Source of the DNA: Aquipluma nitroreducens
GTDB lineage: Bacteria > Bacteroidota > Bacteroidia > Bacteroidales > Prolixibacteraceae
Length of the DNA: 64,000 nt
Direction of reading: 5' to 3'
NCBI RefSeq assembly: GCF_009689585.1
Contig: NZ_AP018694.1
Location: forward strand, 1,116,001-1,180,000
Shown: positions 8,556 to 16,861 of the stretch, in pieces
How positions within the stretch are numbered: position 1 is the stretch's first letter
Layout: each line of letters opens with the position of its first letter
Position numbers and translations under genes: made by a program
The notes under the pieces: generated by a model
The model's database searches: none
What the model saw: only the letters and a program-made list of their open reading frames with translations
What the model was told of the DNA's origin: nothing

Positions 8556-9260
8556 TTACATCTCGTTCAGCAAATTGAACGTATGACAGGCCACTACACC
8601 AGCGGTTTCTGTACGCAAACGACTTTCACCCAAACTAACAGGCACAAATCCTGCATCAATCGCCAGTCTTATTTCTTCCGTTGAAAAATCGCCTTCAGGA
8701 CCAATCAAAATCAGATAATTTTCGCCATGTTTTATCGTGTTTTTAAGTAGCTCGCGATGTTGTTCTTCGCAATGGGCAATAAATTTTTGTCCTGAGAATG
8801 GCTGCTTAATGAAATCATTGAATTTGGTCAGTTCGTCGAGTTGAGGCAAATAGGCTTTTAGCGATTGTTTCATGGCCGAAACCATTACTTTTTCAAGCCT
8901 TTCGTTTTTAATTTCCTTTCGCTCGGAATAACGACAGAGCAGTGGAGTTACCCGATCAATTCCTATTTCAGTAGCTTTTTCGAGAAACCATTCAATCCGT
9001 TCGATGTTTTTGGTTGGAGCAATGGCTATATGAACCTGAAAATTACGCTGTCCGAAATTCAATTCCGATTTAATCACATTTACAGCGCACCGTTTCGGAT
9101 TCGGATCAGCAATTTCGGCAGTAAACCATCCGCCGCGTCCGTCAACCAAAGTAATTTCGTTACCCTTTTCGAGCCTTAAAACCCGAATGCAGTGCTTCGA
9201 TTCAGTTTCGTCGAGCGTGTATGTATTTCCTGAAAGTTCAGGAGTATAAAAAATGTGCAT
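8556..9260 (-). CDS. rsmE: 16S rRNA (uracil-1498-N3)-methyltransferase RsmE
   Basis: A SPOUT-class methyltransferase that methylates N3 of U1498 in 16S rRNA using S-adenosylmethionine. The 234-residue length is normal. An N-terminal PUA-like domain covers about 1-70 (SKHCIRVLRLEKGNEITLVDG). The trefoil-knot SAM site is formed by LIGPEGDFSTEEI near 180-192 and SLGESRLRTETA near 208-219, both hallmark RsmE motifs. It follows sixA with only 10 bases between them, so the two genes are probably co-transcribed. Confidence 0.95.
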   Translation of the reverse strand: MHIFYTPELSGNTYTLDETESKHCIRVLRLEKGNEITLVDGRGGWFTAEIADPNPKRCAVNVIKSELNFGQRNFQVHIAIAPTKNIERIEWFLEKATEIGIDRVTPLLCRYSERKEIKNERLEKVMVSAMKQSLKAYLPQLDELTKFNDFIKQPFSGQKFIAHCEEQHRELLKNTIKHGENYLILIGPEGDFSTEEIRLAIDAGFVPVSLGESRLRTETAGVVACHTFNLLNEM

Positions 9261-9270
9261 TTTGCGATTT

Positions 9271-9762
9271 TTAAACAGATTTAGGTGTGATTTGAAAAGC
9301 TACCTGAGCTCCTCTTGCCGATACTTCCTGCCATTTTTCTACCTGAAAATCAAGCGCAACAGTCGAACACGTTGGCATGTCGGAGTTGAAGTATTTCACC
9401 AGATTATATACCAGATAATAAACCGTTGGATTGTGCCCAAAAACCAAAACGGTTTGCACCGATTCAGGCAAATCCTGAAGTATTTCAATAAAGCCCTGCG
9501 TGGTCACTCCTTCATAAAACTCATTAATCTGACGAATTTTAATCGGATCATATTCCAGATTTTGACAAAAAATAGAAGCAGTATGCATGGTTCGTGTGGC
9601 CGGACTGGCAATTACCAAATCCGGAGTTACGCCTAAACTCCGAAGTTTTGCGCTAATTTTTGTAGCATCATCTTCTCCCCTTTCTGTCAGATCCCTATAA
9701 AAATCGTTGTCGTAACCAAACGGCACCGATTTAGCATGACGAACAATTATTACTCGTTTCAT
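9271..9762 (-). CDS. sixA: SixA-type histidine phosphatase
   Basis: This histidine-phosphatase superfamily protein of 163 residues carries the RHG-type signature RHAKS, with the phospho-accepting His at residue 9. The second conserved His is in VFGHNPTVYYL near 127, and the catalytic Arg is in SPATRTMHTA near 58. SixA in E. coli dephosphorylates histidine phosphotransfer proteins, but small relatives in Bacteroidota have uncertain substrates. It is the first gene of a two-gene unit with rsmE. A TTTC-N19-TAATTTTG promoter-like match lies just upstream. Confidence 0.85.
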   Translation of the reverse strand: MKRVIIVRHAKSVPFGYDNDFYRDLTERGEDDATKISAKLRSLGVTPDLVIASPATRTMHTASIFCQNLEYDPIKIRQINEFYEGVTTQGFIEILQDLPESVQTVLVFGHNPTVYYLVYNLVKYFNSDMPTCSTVALDFQVEKWQEVSARGAQVAFQITPKSV

Positions 9763-9778
9763 AGCTTACTGTTTTCTG

Positions 9779-9809
9779 CAAAATTAATCTATTTTTAATG
9801 CGTATGAAA
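9779..9809 (-). promoter_or_regulatory. Putative Bacteroidota-type promoter for sixA-rsmE
   Basis: On the minus strand, TAATTTTG (9786-9779) matches the TAnnTTTG -7 element. TTTC lies 19 bases upstream (9809-9806), one base off the TTTG -33 element. The leader to the sixA ATG would be very short, about 10 bases. Confidence 0.5.
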
Positions 9810-9820
9810 TACATCTTTCA

Positions 9821-10330
9821 ATGAAACGAATTGGCTTATTATCAGATACGCATGGAACGCTGAGTTCAAGAATTTTTAAATTTTTCGAACCTGTTGACGA
9901 AATATGGCATGCCGGCGACATTGGAAATGCCGAAACTGCCGACCAACTTTCGGCCTTCAAGCCGTTTCGTGCAGTTTACGGGAACATTGATGATCATGTT
10001 TTACGACGCATGTTTCCGGCCGATCAACGCTTCTCGTGTGAAGAAGTTGATGTTTTAATGACGCACATAGGTGGCTACCCCGGAAGATACGAACCACGGA
10101 TCCGCAACATTTTCAAAATTAAACCACCACAACTGTTTATATGCGGGCATTCGCATATCCTGAAAGTGATTCACGATCCGAAATACCGTTCGCTGCACAT
10201 CAATCCGGGAGCTGCCGGGAATAAAGGGTTTCATCAGGTTTGTACTGCTGTCCGTTTTGTGATCGATGGGAAAAACATTCGCGATCTGGAAGTGCTGGAG
10301 TTCGAAAGAACAGCTTTTCAGGAAATATAG
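9821..10330 (+). CDS. YfcE/MJ0936-family metallophosphodiesterase
   Basis: This cytoplasmic calcineurin-like phosphoesterase of 169 residues has the two-metal motifs in order: LSDTHG near 6-11 (GDxH-like), AGDIGN near 31, GNID near 54, and GHSHIL near 108. Such proteins hydrolyse phosphodiesters in vitro, and their natural substrates are often unknown. It diverges from sixA with about 60 bases between the starts. The TAG stop codon is the first three bases of the intergenic repeat at 10328-10382, which may act as its transcript end. Confidence 0.9.
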   Translation: MKRIGLLSDTHGTLSSRIFKFFEPVDEIWHAGDIGNAETADQLSAFKPFRAVYGNIDDHVLRRMFPADQRFSCEEVDVLMTHIGGYPGRYEPRIRNIFKIKPPQLFICGHSHILKVIHDPKYRSLHINPGAAGNKGFHQVCTAVRFVIDGKNIRDLEVLEFERTAFQEI

Positions 10331-10382
10331 TCATTTTAAAAGTGGGTTTATTATTTTTCCAAATGACTATTGACTTTTTTAC
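10328..10382 (+). repeat. TAGTCAT...ATGACTA intergenic repeat, copy 1
   Basis: TAGTCAT (10328-10334) and ATGACTA (10363-10369) form a spaced inverted repeat followed by a T-rich tail. The same design recurs near 29889 and 59801. The left arm includes the stop codon of the preceding gene. It may be a terminator-like or REP-like element. Confidence 0.6.
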
Positions 10383-10484
10383 GATTGCCAATCACAAATA
10401 GCTCAACATTTTGCGTCCCTGTCTGTTTTGAAGTGAAAAGCTTATAAATAACCAAATTTCCTTTTCATTTTAATTCTATTCAGT

Positions 10485-11039
10485 ATGTCAGAAGATATCA
10501 GTTACAGGCAAACGGAGACAGCCACATTAGGCGGCGGATGTTTCTGGTGTACCGAAGCCATTTTTAGAAGCCTCAAAGGTGTTGAAACAGTTGAATCTGG
10601 GTACTCTGGAGGGAAAACAAAAAATCCAACTTATAATGAAGTTTGCACTGGAGAGACAGGCCATGCGGAAGTCATCCACATTACATTCGATCCTAAATTA
10701 ATCAGTTTTAAAGAACTGCTCGAAATCTTTTGGAAAACATACGATCCGACCACTTTGAATCGACAGGGAGCCGATTCAGGAACGCAATACAGGTCGGTCG
10801 TTTTTTATCACTCTCAGGAGCAAAAAGAAACAGCCGAAAAATATAAATCTGATTTAAATAAAGAGAATGTGTACAATCAGCCGGTAGTGACTGAAATTTC
10901 AGTTTTTGATCAATTCTACAAAGCAGAGAACTATCATCAGAATTATTTTGCAAATAACCGATCTCAAGGATACTGCCAATTTGTAATTGTTCCAAAAATT
11001 GAAAAATTCAGAAAAATTTTTAATGACAAACTAAAATAG
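10485..11039 (+). CDS. msrA: Peptide-methionine (S)-S-oxide reductase MsrA
   Basis: Reduces methionine S-sulfoxide in proteins and repairs oxidative damage, with thioredoxin as the usual electron donor. It has 184 residues, with the active-site motif GGGCFWCTEA (nucleophile Cys19, second Cys22) and the family signatures GYSGG, GETGHAEV and YRSVVF. No MsrB domain is fused. There is no signal peptide, so it is cytoplasmic. It is separated by 7 bases from the following exported YCII-domain gene and probably shares its transcript. Confidence 0.95.
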   Translation: MSEDISYRQTETATLGGGCFWCTEAIFRSLKGVETVESGYSGGKTKNPTYNEVCTGETGHAEVIHITFDPKLISFKELLEIFWKTYDPTTLNRQGADSGTQYRSVVFYHSQEQKETAEKYKSDLNKENVYNQPVVTEISVFDQFYKAENYHQNYFANNRSQGYCQFVIVPKIEKFRKIFNDKLK

Positions 11040-11046
11040 GTTTCCA

Positions 11047-11451
11047 ATGTATCATAAAGCCGCATTTTTCAGTTTTTTGTTAGCCATAATCGGGTTTCAG
11101 TCATTGGCGCAACGCGAATTTAAAACTCAAGGAGGCGACACTACCTATACGATGAAAAGGTATGTGTTTATGCTTTTAAATGAAGGACCTACCCGGACTC
11201 AGGATTCGACTACGGTAGCCAGGATTCAGGAAGGACACATGAAGCACATCACCGAAATGGCGAAAACCGGCAAATTGGTTATTGCCGGCCCATTCGATAA
11301 TGGTGGGAAACACCGTGGAATCCTGATTTTTGATGTCGATTCGATTTCACAAGCCATACGCATAGAATCGACCGATCCGGCAGTTTTGTCAGGAAGATTG
11401 GAAATGGAAGCGATATACTGGTGGGCTGCGAAAGGGAGTAAACTACCATAG
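11047..11451 (+). CDS. Exported YCII-related domain protein
   Basis: This 134-residue protein has a predicted signal peptide over about residues 1-21 (ends SLAQ) and a YCII-related ferredoxin-like fold. Visible family features are EGHMKHITEMAKTGKLVIAG and GILIFDVDS. YCII-like proteins are mostly cytoplasmic, with an implied His/Asp pair for catalysis, so an exported member is less usual. Function is unknown. The 7-base gap from msrA suggests an operon, so a link to oxidative stress in the envelope is possible but only inferred. Confidence 0.75.
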   Translation: MYHKAAFFSFLLAIIGFQSLAQREFKTQGGDTTYTMKRYVFMLLNEGPTRTQDSTTVARIQEGHMKHITEMAKTGKLVIAGPFDNGGKHRGILIFDVDSISQAIRIESTDPAVLSGRLEMEAIYWWAAKGSKLP

Positions 11452-11637
11452 AAAAATTGATTATTTAGCAAACCAACCTTTGCATCAAATAACTTTATAA
11501 CTTGGATTTTTTAAATTTTCAAATCTGTCATCTTGAATTGAAAGAACTGATAAATTTCGGGATAATTGCAATCTACAAATGAGAGATTAATTAGTACCTT
11601 CGTTCGATCAATTTAAACAACTAATCATCATTTCGGT

Positions 11638-12267
11638 TTGGATAATAACCAGCATATTGAATTGCTATCGAAAAAAATAAGCCAGAATTCCGATCAACAG
11701 GCATTTAAAGAATTATATCTGGTCTATTTCGACAAGTTATACAAGTTCGCCTTTTCGATACTTCATTCCGCAGAATTTGCAGAAGAAGCAGTTAACGATG
11801 TTTTCCTGAACATCTGGCAAAAAAGATCAAGCCTGAAAAACATTGAAAGCCTGAAAAATTACCTCTTTATTTCAACTAAAAACACCTCTTTCAATTACCT
11901 GAGTAAGTTTAGGAAAGAACGAAACACTTCGCTGGATGATGTACTGGTTCGATTTGAAATTGACGAATTAACTCCGGAAACAGCGTTTTTCACGAACGAA
12001 ATCCGCAATGAAATAGAACAAGCCATTAATCAGCTTCCTCCTAAAACGAAACTGGTTTTTCAAATGGCAAAAGTCGAAGGTCTCAAATACAAGGAAATTG
12101 CAGAAATCTTAAATATATCAGTAAACACAATTGACAACCACATTGCCACCGCGATAAAAAAATTAAGCATTGTTCTTAAAGATCTATCCACTGAAGAAAC
12201 TAATCTTATTCTTTTTCAGCTATTTACCCGATTTAACTTAAATAATTTAACAATTAACCAAGTTTAA
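11638..12267 (+). CDS. ECF RNA polymerase sigma-70 factor (Bacteroides expansion type)
   Basis: This 209-residue ECF sigma factor has region 2 at about 25-95 (LVYFDKLYKFAF, AVNDVFLNIWQKR) and region 4 at about 130-185 (GLKYKEIAEILNISVNTIDNHI). The frame opens only after a stop at 11614-11616 and has no ATG near the family start, so TTG at 11638 is the best start. It heads a four-gene unit of sigma, FecR, SusC and SusD. By the known model it should activate the SusC/SusD genes when the receptor signals through FecR. Confidence 0.92.
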   Translation: MDNNQHIELLSKKISQNSDQQAFKELYLVYFDKLYKFAFSILHSAEFAEEAVNDVFLNIWQKRSSLKNIESLKNYLFISTKNTSFNYLSKFRKERNTSLDDVLVRFEIDELTPETAFFTNEIRNEIEQAINQLPPKTKLVFQMAKVEGLKYKEIAEILNISVNTIDNHIATAIKKLSIVLKDLSTEETNLILFQLFTRFNLNNLTINQV

Positions 12268-12318
12268 CTAGTAGATTTTTCGAAATCTATTGTCTTTAAC
12301 AATGAATCTCAGAACGCC

Positions 12319-13329
12319 ATGGATACCATTTGGAGCATAATCGGAAAGAATTTAGAAGGGAATATTTCTCCAGATGAGGAGAAAGCTCTGAATGAATGGA
12401 TTAATTCGTCGAACACAAACAAACAAGTATATTTTCAAATCAAAGAACTCTGGTACCACAAACAAGATCAAACAAACAATTCGCAAGCAATTGCGGCGTA
12501 CGATAAATTAATTAACCGGATAAAATTTGCGGAGGGAATTCAAGCACAATCCAGAGTTCAACGGATCTCTTCTCAGGTTAATCAATTTATCAAGTACGCC
12601 GCAATTATCTTTTTCTTTATCTCATTTAGCTTTCTTTCTTATTATTACATTACTCATGAGAGTTCAAAAAACGAATTTTGTACAATCTCAGTTCCCAAAG
12701 GGAATAAGTCTGAAATCGTTTTGCCTGACGGAAGTAAAATTTGGCTGAACAACAACAGTAAGTTAACCTATCCTAAAAATTTCAATCAATCAGTACGCCA
12801 GGTTGAGCTAATTGGAGAAGGCTACTTTGAAATTCAGCGAAATGTCAAAGTTCCATTTATTGTAAAAACTTCTGACATCAGCATTAAAGTGTTAGGAACC
12901 AAATTTAACATTAGCGCCTATCCAAACGATAAATTTATTGAAACAACTCTAATCTCCGGAAAAGTTACTGTTCAATCTAACGAAAACCCGGAAGTTATCA
13001 GTACGCTTAACCCCGGAGAAAGCATGACCTTCGATAAACTTAATAATCGCGCGGCTATCGCCAGCGTTGATACTAAATTTTATACCTATTGGATGAAGGG
13101 TGAATTTGTTTTCAAAGACGAGAGATTTGAAACCCTTGCCAAGCGTATAGAACGAATCTACAACGTCGAAATTATTTTTGAAGATCCAGCTTTAAAAGAA
13201 AAAACCTATACCGGCGATTTTAAAGTTGACGATAATATCTACAGCATTCTCGAAATTTTCAAAAGGTCGACATCGGTACCAATTGAATATGTTACCGATC
13301 GAAATAAGATCACTATCCGTAGAAAATAG
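12319..13329 (+). CDS. FecR-family anti-sigma factor
   Basis: This 336-residue membrane anti-sigma factor has a cytoplasmic N-terminal region with a DUF4880-like start (LNEWINSSNTNKQVYFQIKE) and a single membrane helix near 91-113 (AAIIFFFISFSFLSYYY). The FecR domain spans about 120-225 (LPDGSKIWLNNNSKLTYP, VLGTKFNISAYPNDKF), and a C-terminal DUF4974 domain runs from about 255 to 335 (GEFVFKDERFETLAKRIERI). It sits 51 bases after the sigma gene and before susC, the standard arrangement for a ligand-sensing trans-envelope circuit in Bacteroidota. Confidence 0.93.
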   Translation: MDTIWSIIGKNLEGNISPDEEKALNEWINSSNTNKQVYFQIKELWYHKQDQTNNSQAIAAYDKLINRIKFAEGIQAQSRVQRISSQVNQFIKYAAIIFFFISFSFLSYYYITHESSKNEFCTISVPKGNKSEIVLPDGSKIWLNNNSKLTYPKNFNQSVRQVELIGEGYFEIQRNVKVPFIVKTSDISIKVLGTKFNISAYPNDKFIETTLISGKVTVQSNENPEVISTLNPGESMTFDKLNNRAAIASVDTKFYTYWMKGEFVFKDERFETLAKRIERIYNVEIIFEDPALKEKTYTGDFKVDDNIYSILEIFKRSTSVPIEYVTDRNKITIRRK

Positions 13330-13477
13330 CCGTATTGGATCATTTAACAGTTGCTTTTTGCTGATTGTCTAAGTTATTAAACAATCAGGCATTCAATTCC
13401 GTTAAGGCATCTATCAATTTCTAAAAAAAAAGTTGATATTTACAAGGGTAAAAATTTATTCGGATGCCTCTGTGTCT

Positions 13478-16400
13478 ATGAGAGTAAAGTTTCTGTTGTT
13501 TATCTTTATTATTCTACTTTCTGTGAAAGCATTTTCCCAGAAGCAGAACATTTCACTTAATTTTAAGGATGTAACTCTTGAGCGAATCATTCTTGAAATT
13601 GAGAAACAAAGCGAATATCGATTCTTCTTCGAACAATCAAGCATAAATCTTCAACCAAAAGCAACAATTCAAATTTGGAATGCTACAATAAATGAAGTGC
13701 TCGAAAGGCTATTTAACAATACGCCATATACTTATCAGATTATTGACCAACACATTATTTTGTCACAAGGCAAGGAAGTTGTTCCTAAAAATATAAACAA
13801 CGAATCGTACCGAACGGTTAAAGGCACAGTTACCAACAAAAACATGGAAACAATGCCTGGAGTTACCGTTATGATAAAAAATACCTATACCGGCACAATA
13901 ACTGACCGAAATGGTCAGTATAAAATCGAAGTTCCATTGAATTATGATTCTTTGGTTTTTTCGTATGTAGGAATGATGAGATTTGAAGTTTCTATTGGCA
14001 AAAAGCAACATATTGATGTATCGCTCGAACCCGAGATCATTGGAGTTGATGAAGTAATAGTCGTTGGCTACGGAGACCAACGAAAATCAGATCTGACTGG
14101 GGCAATTACAACTATTGAGGTTGATGGCACCCGCAAAATGCCTGTAACCGGATTCGATCAGGCGCTGCAAGGAAGAGCTGCTGGCGTGTTGGTAACTTCA
14201 ACATCAGGATCGCCTGGTGGAGGAACTTCGGTCAGAATTCGTGGAATTGGGACTGTAAATAACAATAATCCTTTGTTCGTTATCGATGGCATACCCACTG
14301 ATGACATTCGCTTTTTAAACATGAGCGACATTGACAATGTTGAAATATTAAAAGATGCCTCAGCCACTGCTATTTACGGCAACAGGGGGGCAAACGGAGT
14401 TATCCTGATCAATACCAAAAAAGGAAAGCCTGGTAGTCCGGTAATAACTGCCGAGTCATACTTTGGAGTGAGCGATGTATGGAAAAATCCACACATGGGC
14501 GACAGTAAACAATTTGCAACAATTAGTAATCTGGCTGTAAAAAATGGAATTGAAAGTGAAGGTGTTGGCGCCTATCAATATATCGAAGAGTTTAATAATC
14601 CGGATAACTATAGTGGCGGAACCAACTGGTGGAAATTAATCACCAGAAAAGCCATGGTTCACAACCAAAACGTCTCCATTTCAGGCGGGAATGATATGAA
14701 CAAGTATTTGATGAGTTTATCCTATCTATCTCAGGATGGAATCATAAAAGGATCAGAATTCGATCGATTGACTTTCAGGGTTAATAACGAATATAAACTT
14801 TCCGATAAAATCACCTTAGCCTTCAATACGAATTTAAGCCATGCCAAAAGACAAACCATCAGTGAAGATGATTTGGACGGTGGAATTGTTTTTACAGCAA
14901 TCGTATTGGATCCAATAACATCGGGCGCTGAACGGCCTGTTGACGATCCGATTCGGGTGAAATACGGAGAATTTTCACGCTGGTATGAATCTGTTTACAG
15001 TAATAAATTTAATCCGGTTGCTCAAATTGGGCGTTCCATCAATTCATGGACCCAACTCCGGTTCTTTGGAAATCTATCTTTCAATTATGATTTAACCAAA
15101 CACCTGTCTTATCATTCAACTTTCGGAATGGATCTGCGACATTCAGACTATGACAATTTTCTACCCTCATTCTGGATGGACTCTGATTCAAAAAACGACA
15201 TCAACTCAGTAAGTAAAGATTCCGGTAAGAATACAGACTGGGTTTATGAGAATACAATGACTTACAAACAAATCTTTAAAAAGAATCACAATTTTACAGC
15301 GCTGATCGGCATGACAACCGAAGGTGGAAAATATGAAATTGTACAGGCTTCCAAAAGAAACATTCCTGCAAACAGCGATTACCTTCGTTACCTTAGTGCT
15401 GCCACAAGCGATCCAAATGTGACGGGCGAGGTTTCCGATTATGGTCTTATTTCATACCTTGGACGTGTCAATTATGCTTTTAATTCAGAATACCTTTTTA
15501 CGGCATCCATTCGCGCTGACGGTTCATCAAAATTTGCGAATGGTGAAAAATGGGGATATTTCCCATCACTATCCGGAGGATGGCGTATTTCAAATGAAAA
15601 ATTCTTCTCTGCCTTGAAACTCTCTGACATTGTTGATGATCTAAAAATACGTTTAGGTTGGGGGCAAGTTGGAAATCAGAACATTTCAGACAATGCTTTC
15701 AGAACTCTAATTGCCGGTGGGGATACAAGAAGATATTTGTTCAATCAATCTATCGTTCAAGGCTATGCGCCAATAAACCTGGGAAATAAAAATCTTACAT
15801 GGGAAACAACCGAGTCGACTAACCTCGGAATTGATTTTAATCTGTTTAAAAGTAAGCTTACCGGAAGTCTTGATTTTTATAAAAAGCAGACCAAAAATAT
15901 GCTTCTTAAATTACCCGTTCCAATGTCAGCCGGATTGCCTGATTCGCCCTGGACAAATGCAGGCGAGATTGAGAATAAAGGATTCGAATTTTTCTCGACG
16001 TATCATAACAAATGGAAAGAGTTAAATTTCAGTGTAAACTTAAATGTATCATCCTATAAAAACACTGTTCTATCGCTTGGAGGGGGCGAGCCCATTATGG
16101 GTGGGGAGCAAAGACTTGGCTATACAACAAAAACGATGGTTGGGCATCCCATTGGCGAATTTTTTGGCTACATTGTTGAAGGTGTTTTTCAGAATCAGCA
16201 CCAGGTTGATATTGCCAATGCCCTGTCTGCGGAAAATATTTATTACCAGGATTTTCTAACCCGTCCCGGAGATTTTAAGTTCAAAGATCTGAACGGCGAT
16301 GGACGTATTACTGGTGAAGACCGTACATTCTTAGGTTCACCTCATCCCGATTTCACATACGGAATAAACCTTTTTGCCGAATATCACCGGTTCGACATCT

Positions 16401-16849
16401 CTTTATTCCTTCAAGGGAGCCAGGGAGGCGAAATTTTCAATGTGTTTAAATATTATACTTATCAGAACACCGGATATTTCAATTCTCCGGCCAATATGAT
16501 TGAAAAAGCGTGGCACGGTGAAGGAACTTCAAATACACAGTTTCAGATCTCGGCCAGCAATGCGAACAATAACCTTAGGCCGTCATCATGGTACATCGAA
16601 GACGGTTCATTCCTGCGAATTAAAAATCTTCAGATCGGTTATAACCTGAACAAACGACTTTGTCAGAAAGTCGGAATCTCGGAATGCCGAATTTATATTG
16701 GAGGTCAAAATCTCTTTACTTTTACCCGTTATAGCGGACTTGATCCTGAACTCGCCGATTTAAGCGGAAGTCCGTTGAATTCAGGTATTGATTTTGCAAA
16801 ATATCCGCAGGCACGAACTATTTTAACCGGACTGAGTATTAAATTTTAG
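13478..16849 (+). CDS. SusC/RagA-family TonB-linked outer-membrane protein
   Basis: This large outer-membrane transporter pairs with SusD to import oligosaccharides or peptides. From the ATG at 13478 it has about 1123 residues and begins with a clear signal peptide (ends AFSQ). An upstream in-frame TTG at 13433 would add 15 unlikely residues. An STN domain follows (LNFKDVTLERIILEIEKQ), then a carboxypeptidase-like repeat (VKGTVTNKNMETMPGVTVMI), the SusC signature VIVVGYGDQRKSDLTGAI, and the plug with IRGIGTVNNNNPLFVIDG and SATAIYGNRGANGVILI. A 22-strand-type barrel completes the protein. The STN domain and the upstream sigma/FecR pair show it is a signalling transporter. Confidence 0.95.
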   Translation: MRVKFLLFIFIILLSVKAFSQKQNISLNFKDVTLERIILEIEKQSEYRFFFEQSSINLQPKATIQIWNATINEVLERLFNNTPYTYQIIDQHIILSQGKEVVPKNINNESYRTVKGTVTNKNMETMPGVTVMIKNTYTGTITDRNGQYKIEVPLNYDSLVFSYVGMMRFEVSIGKKQHIDVSLEPEIIGVDEVIVVGYGDQRKSDLTGAITTIEVDGTRKMPVTGFDQALQGRAAGVLVTSTSGSPGGGTSVRIRGIGTVNNNNPLFVIDGIPTDDIRFLNMSDIDNVEILKDASATAIYGNRGANGVILINTKKGKPGSPVITAESYFGVSDVWKNPHMGDSKQFATISNLAVKNGIESEGVGAYQYIEEFNNPDNYSGGTNWWKLITRKAMVHNQNVSISGGNDMNKYLMSLSYLSQDGIIKGSEFDRLTFRVNNEYKLSDKITLAFNTNLSHAKRQTISEDDLDGGIVFTAIVLDPITSGAERPVDDPIRVKYGEFSRWYESVYSNKFNPVAQIGRSINSWTQLRFFGNLSFNYDLTKHLSYHSTFGMDLRHSDYDNFLPSFWMDSDSKNDINSVSKDSGKNTDWVYENTMTYKQIFKKNHNFTALIGMTTEGGKYEIVQASKRNIPANSDYLRYLSAATSDPNVTGEVSDYGLISYLGRVNYAFNSEYLFTASIRADGSSKFANGEKWGYFPSLSGGWRISNEKFFSALKLSDIVDDLKIRLGWGQVGNQNISDNAFRTLIAGGDTRRYLFNQSIVQGYAPINLGNKNLTWETTESTNLGIDFNLFKSKLTGSLDFYKKQTKNMLLKLPVPMSAGLPDSPWTNAGEIENKGFEFFSTYHNKWKELNFSVNLNVSSYKNTVLSLGGGEPIMGGEQRLGYTTKTMVGHPIGEFFGYIVEGVFQNQHQVDIANALSAENIYYQDFLTRPGDFKFKDLNGDGRITGEDRTFLGSPHPDFTYGINLFAEYHRFDISLFLQGSQGGEIFNVFKYYTYQNTGYFNSPANMIEKAWHGEGTSNTQFQISASNANNNLRPSSWYIEDGSFLRIKNLQIGYNLNKRLCQKVGISECRIYIGGQNLFTFTRYSGLDPELADLSGSPLNSGIDFAKYPQARTILTGLSIKF

Positions 16850-16861
16850 ATTACAGACAAA

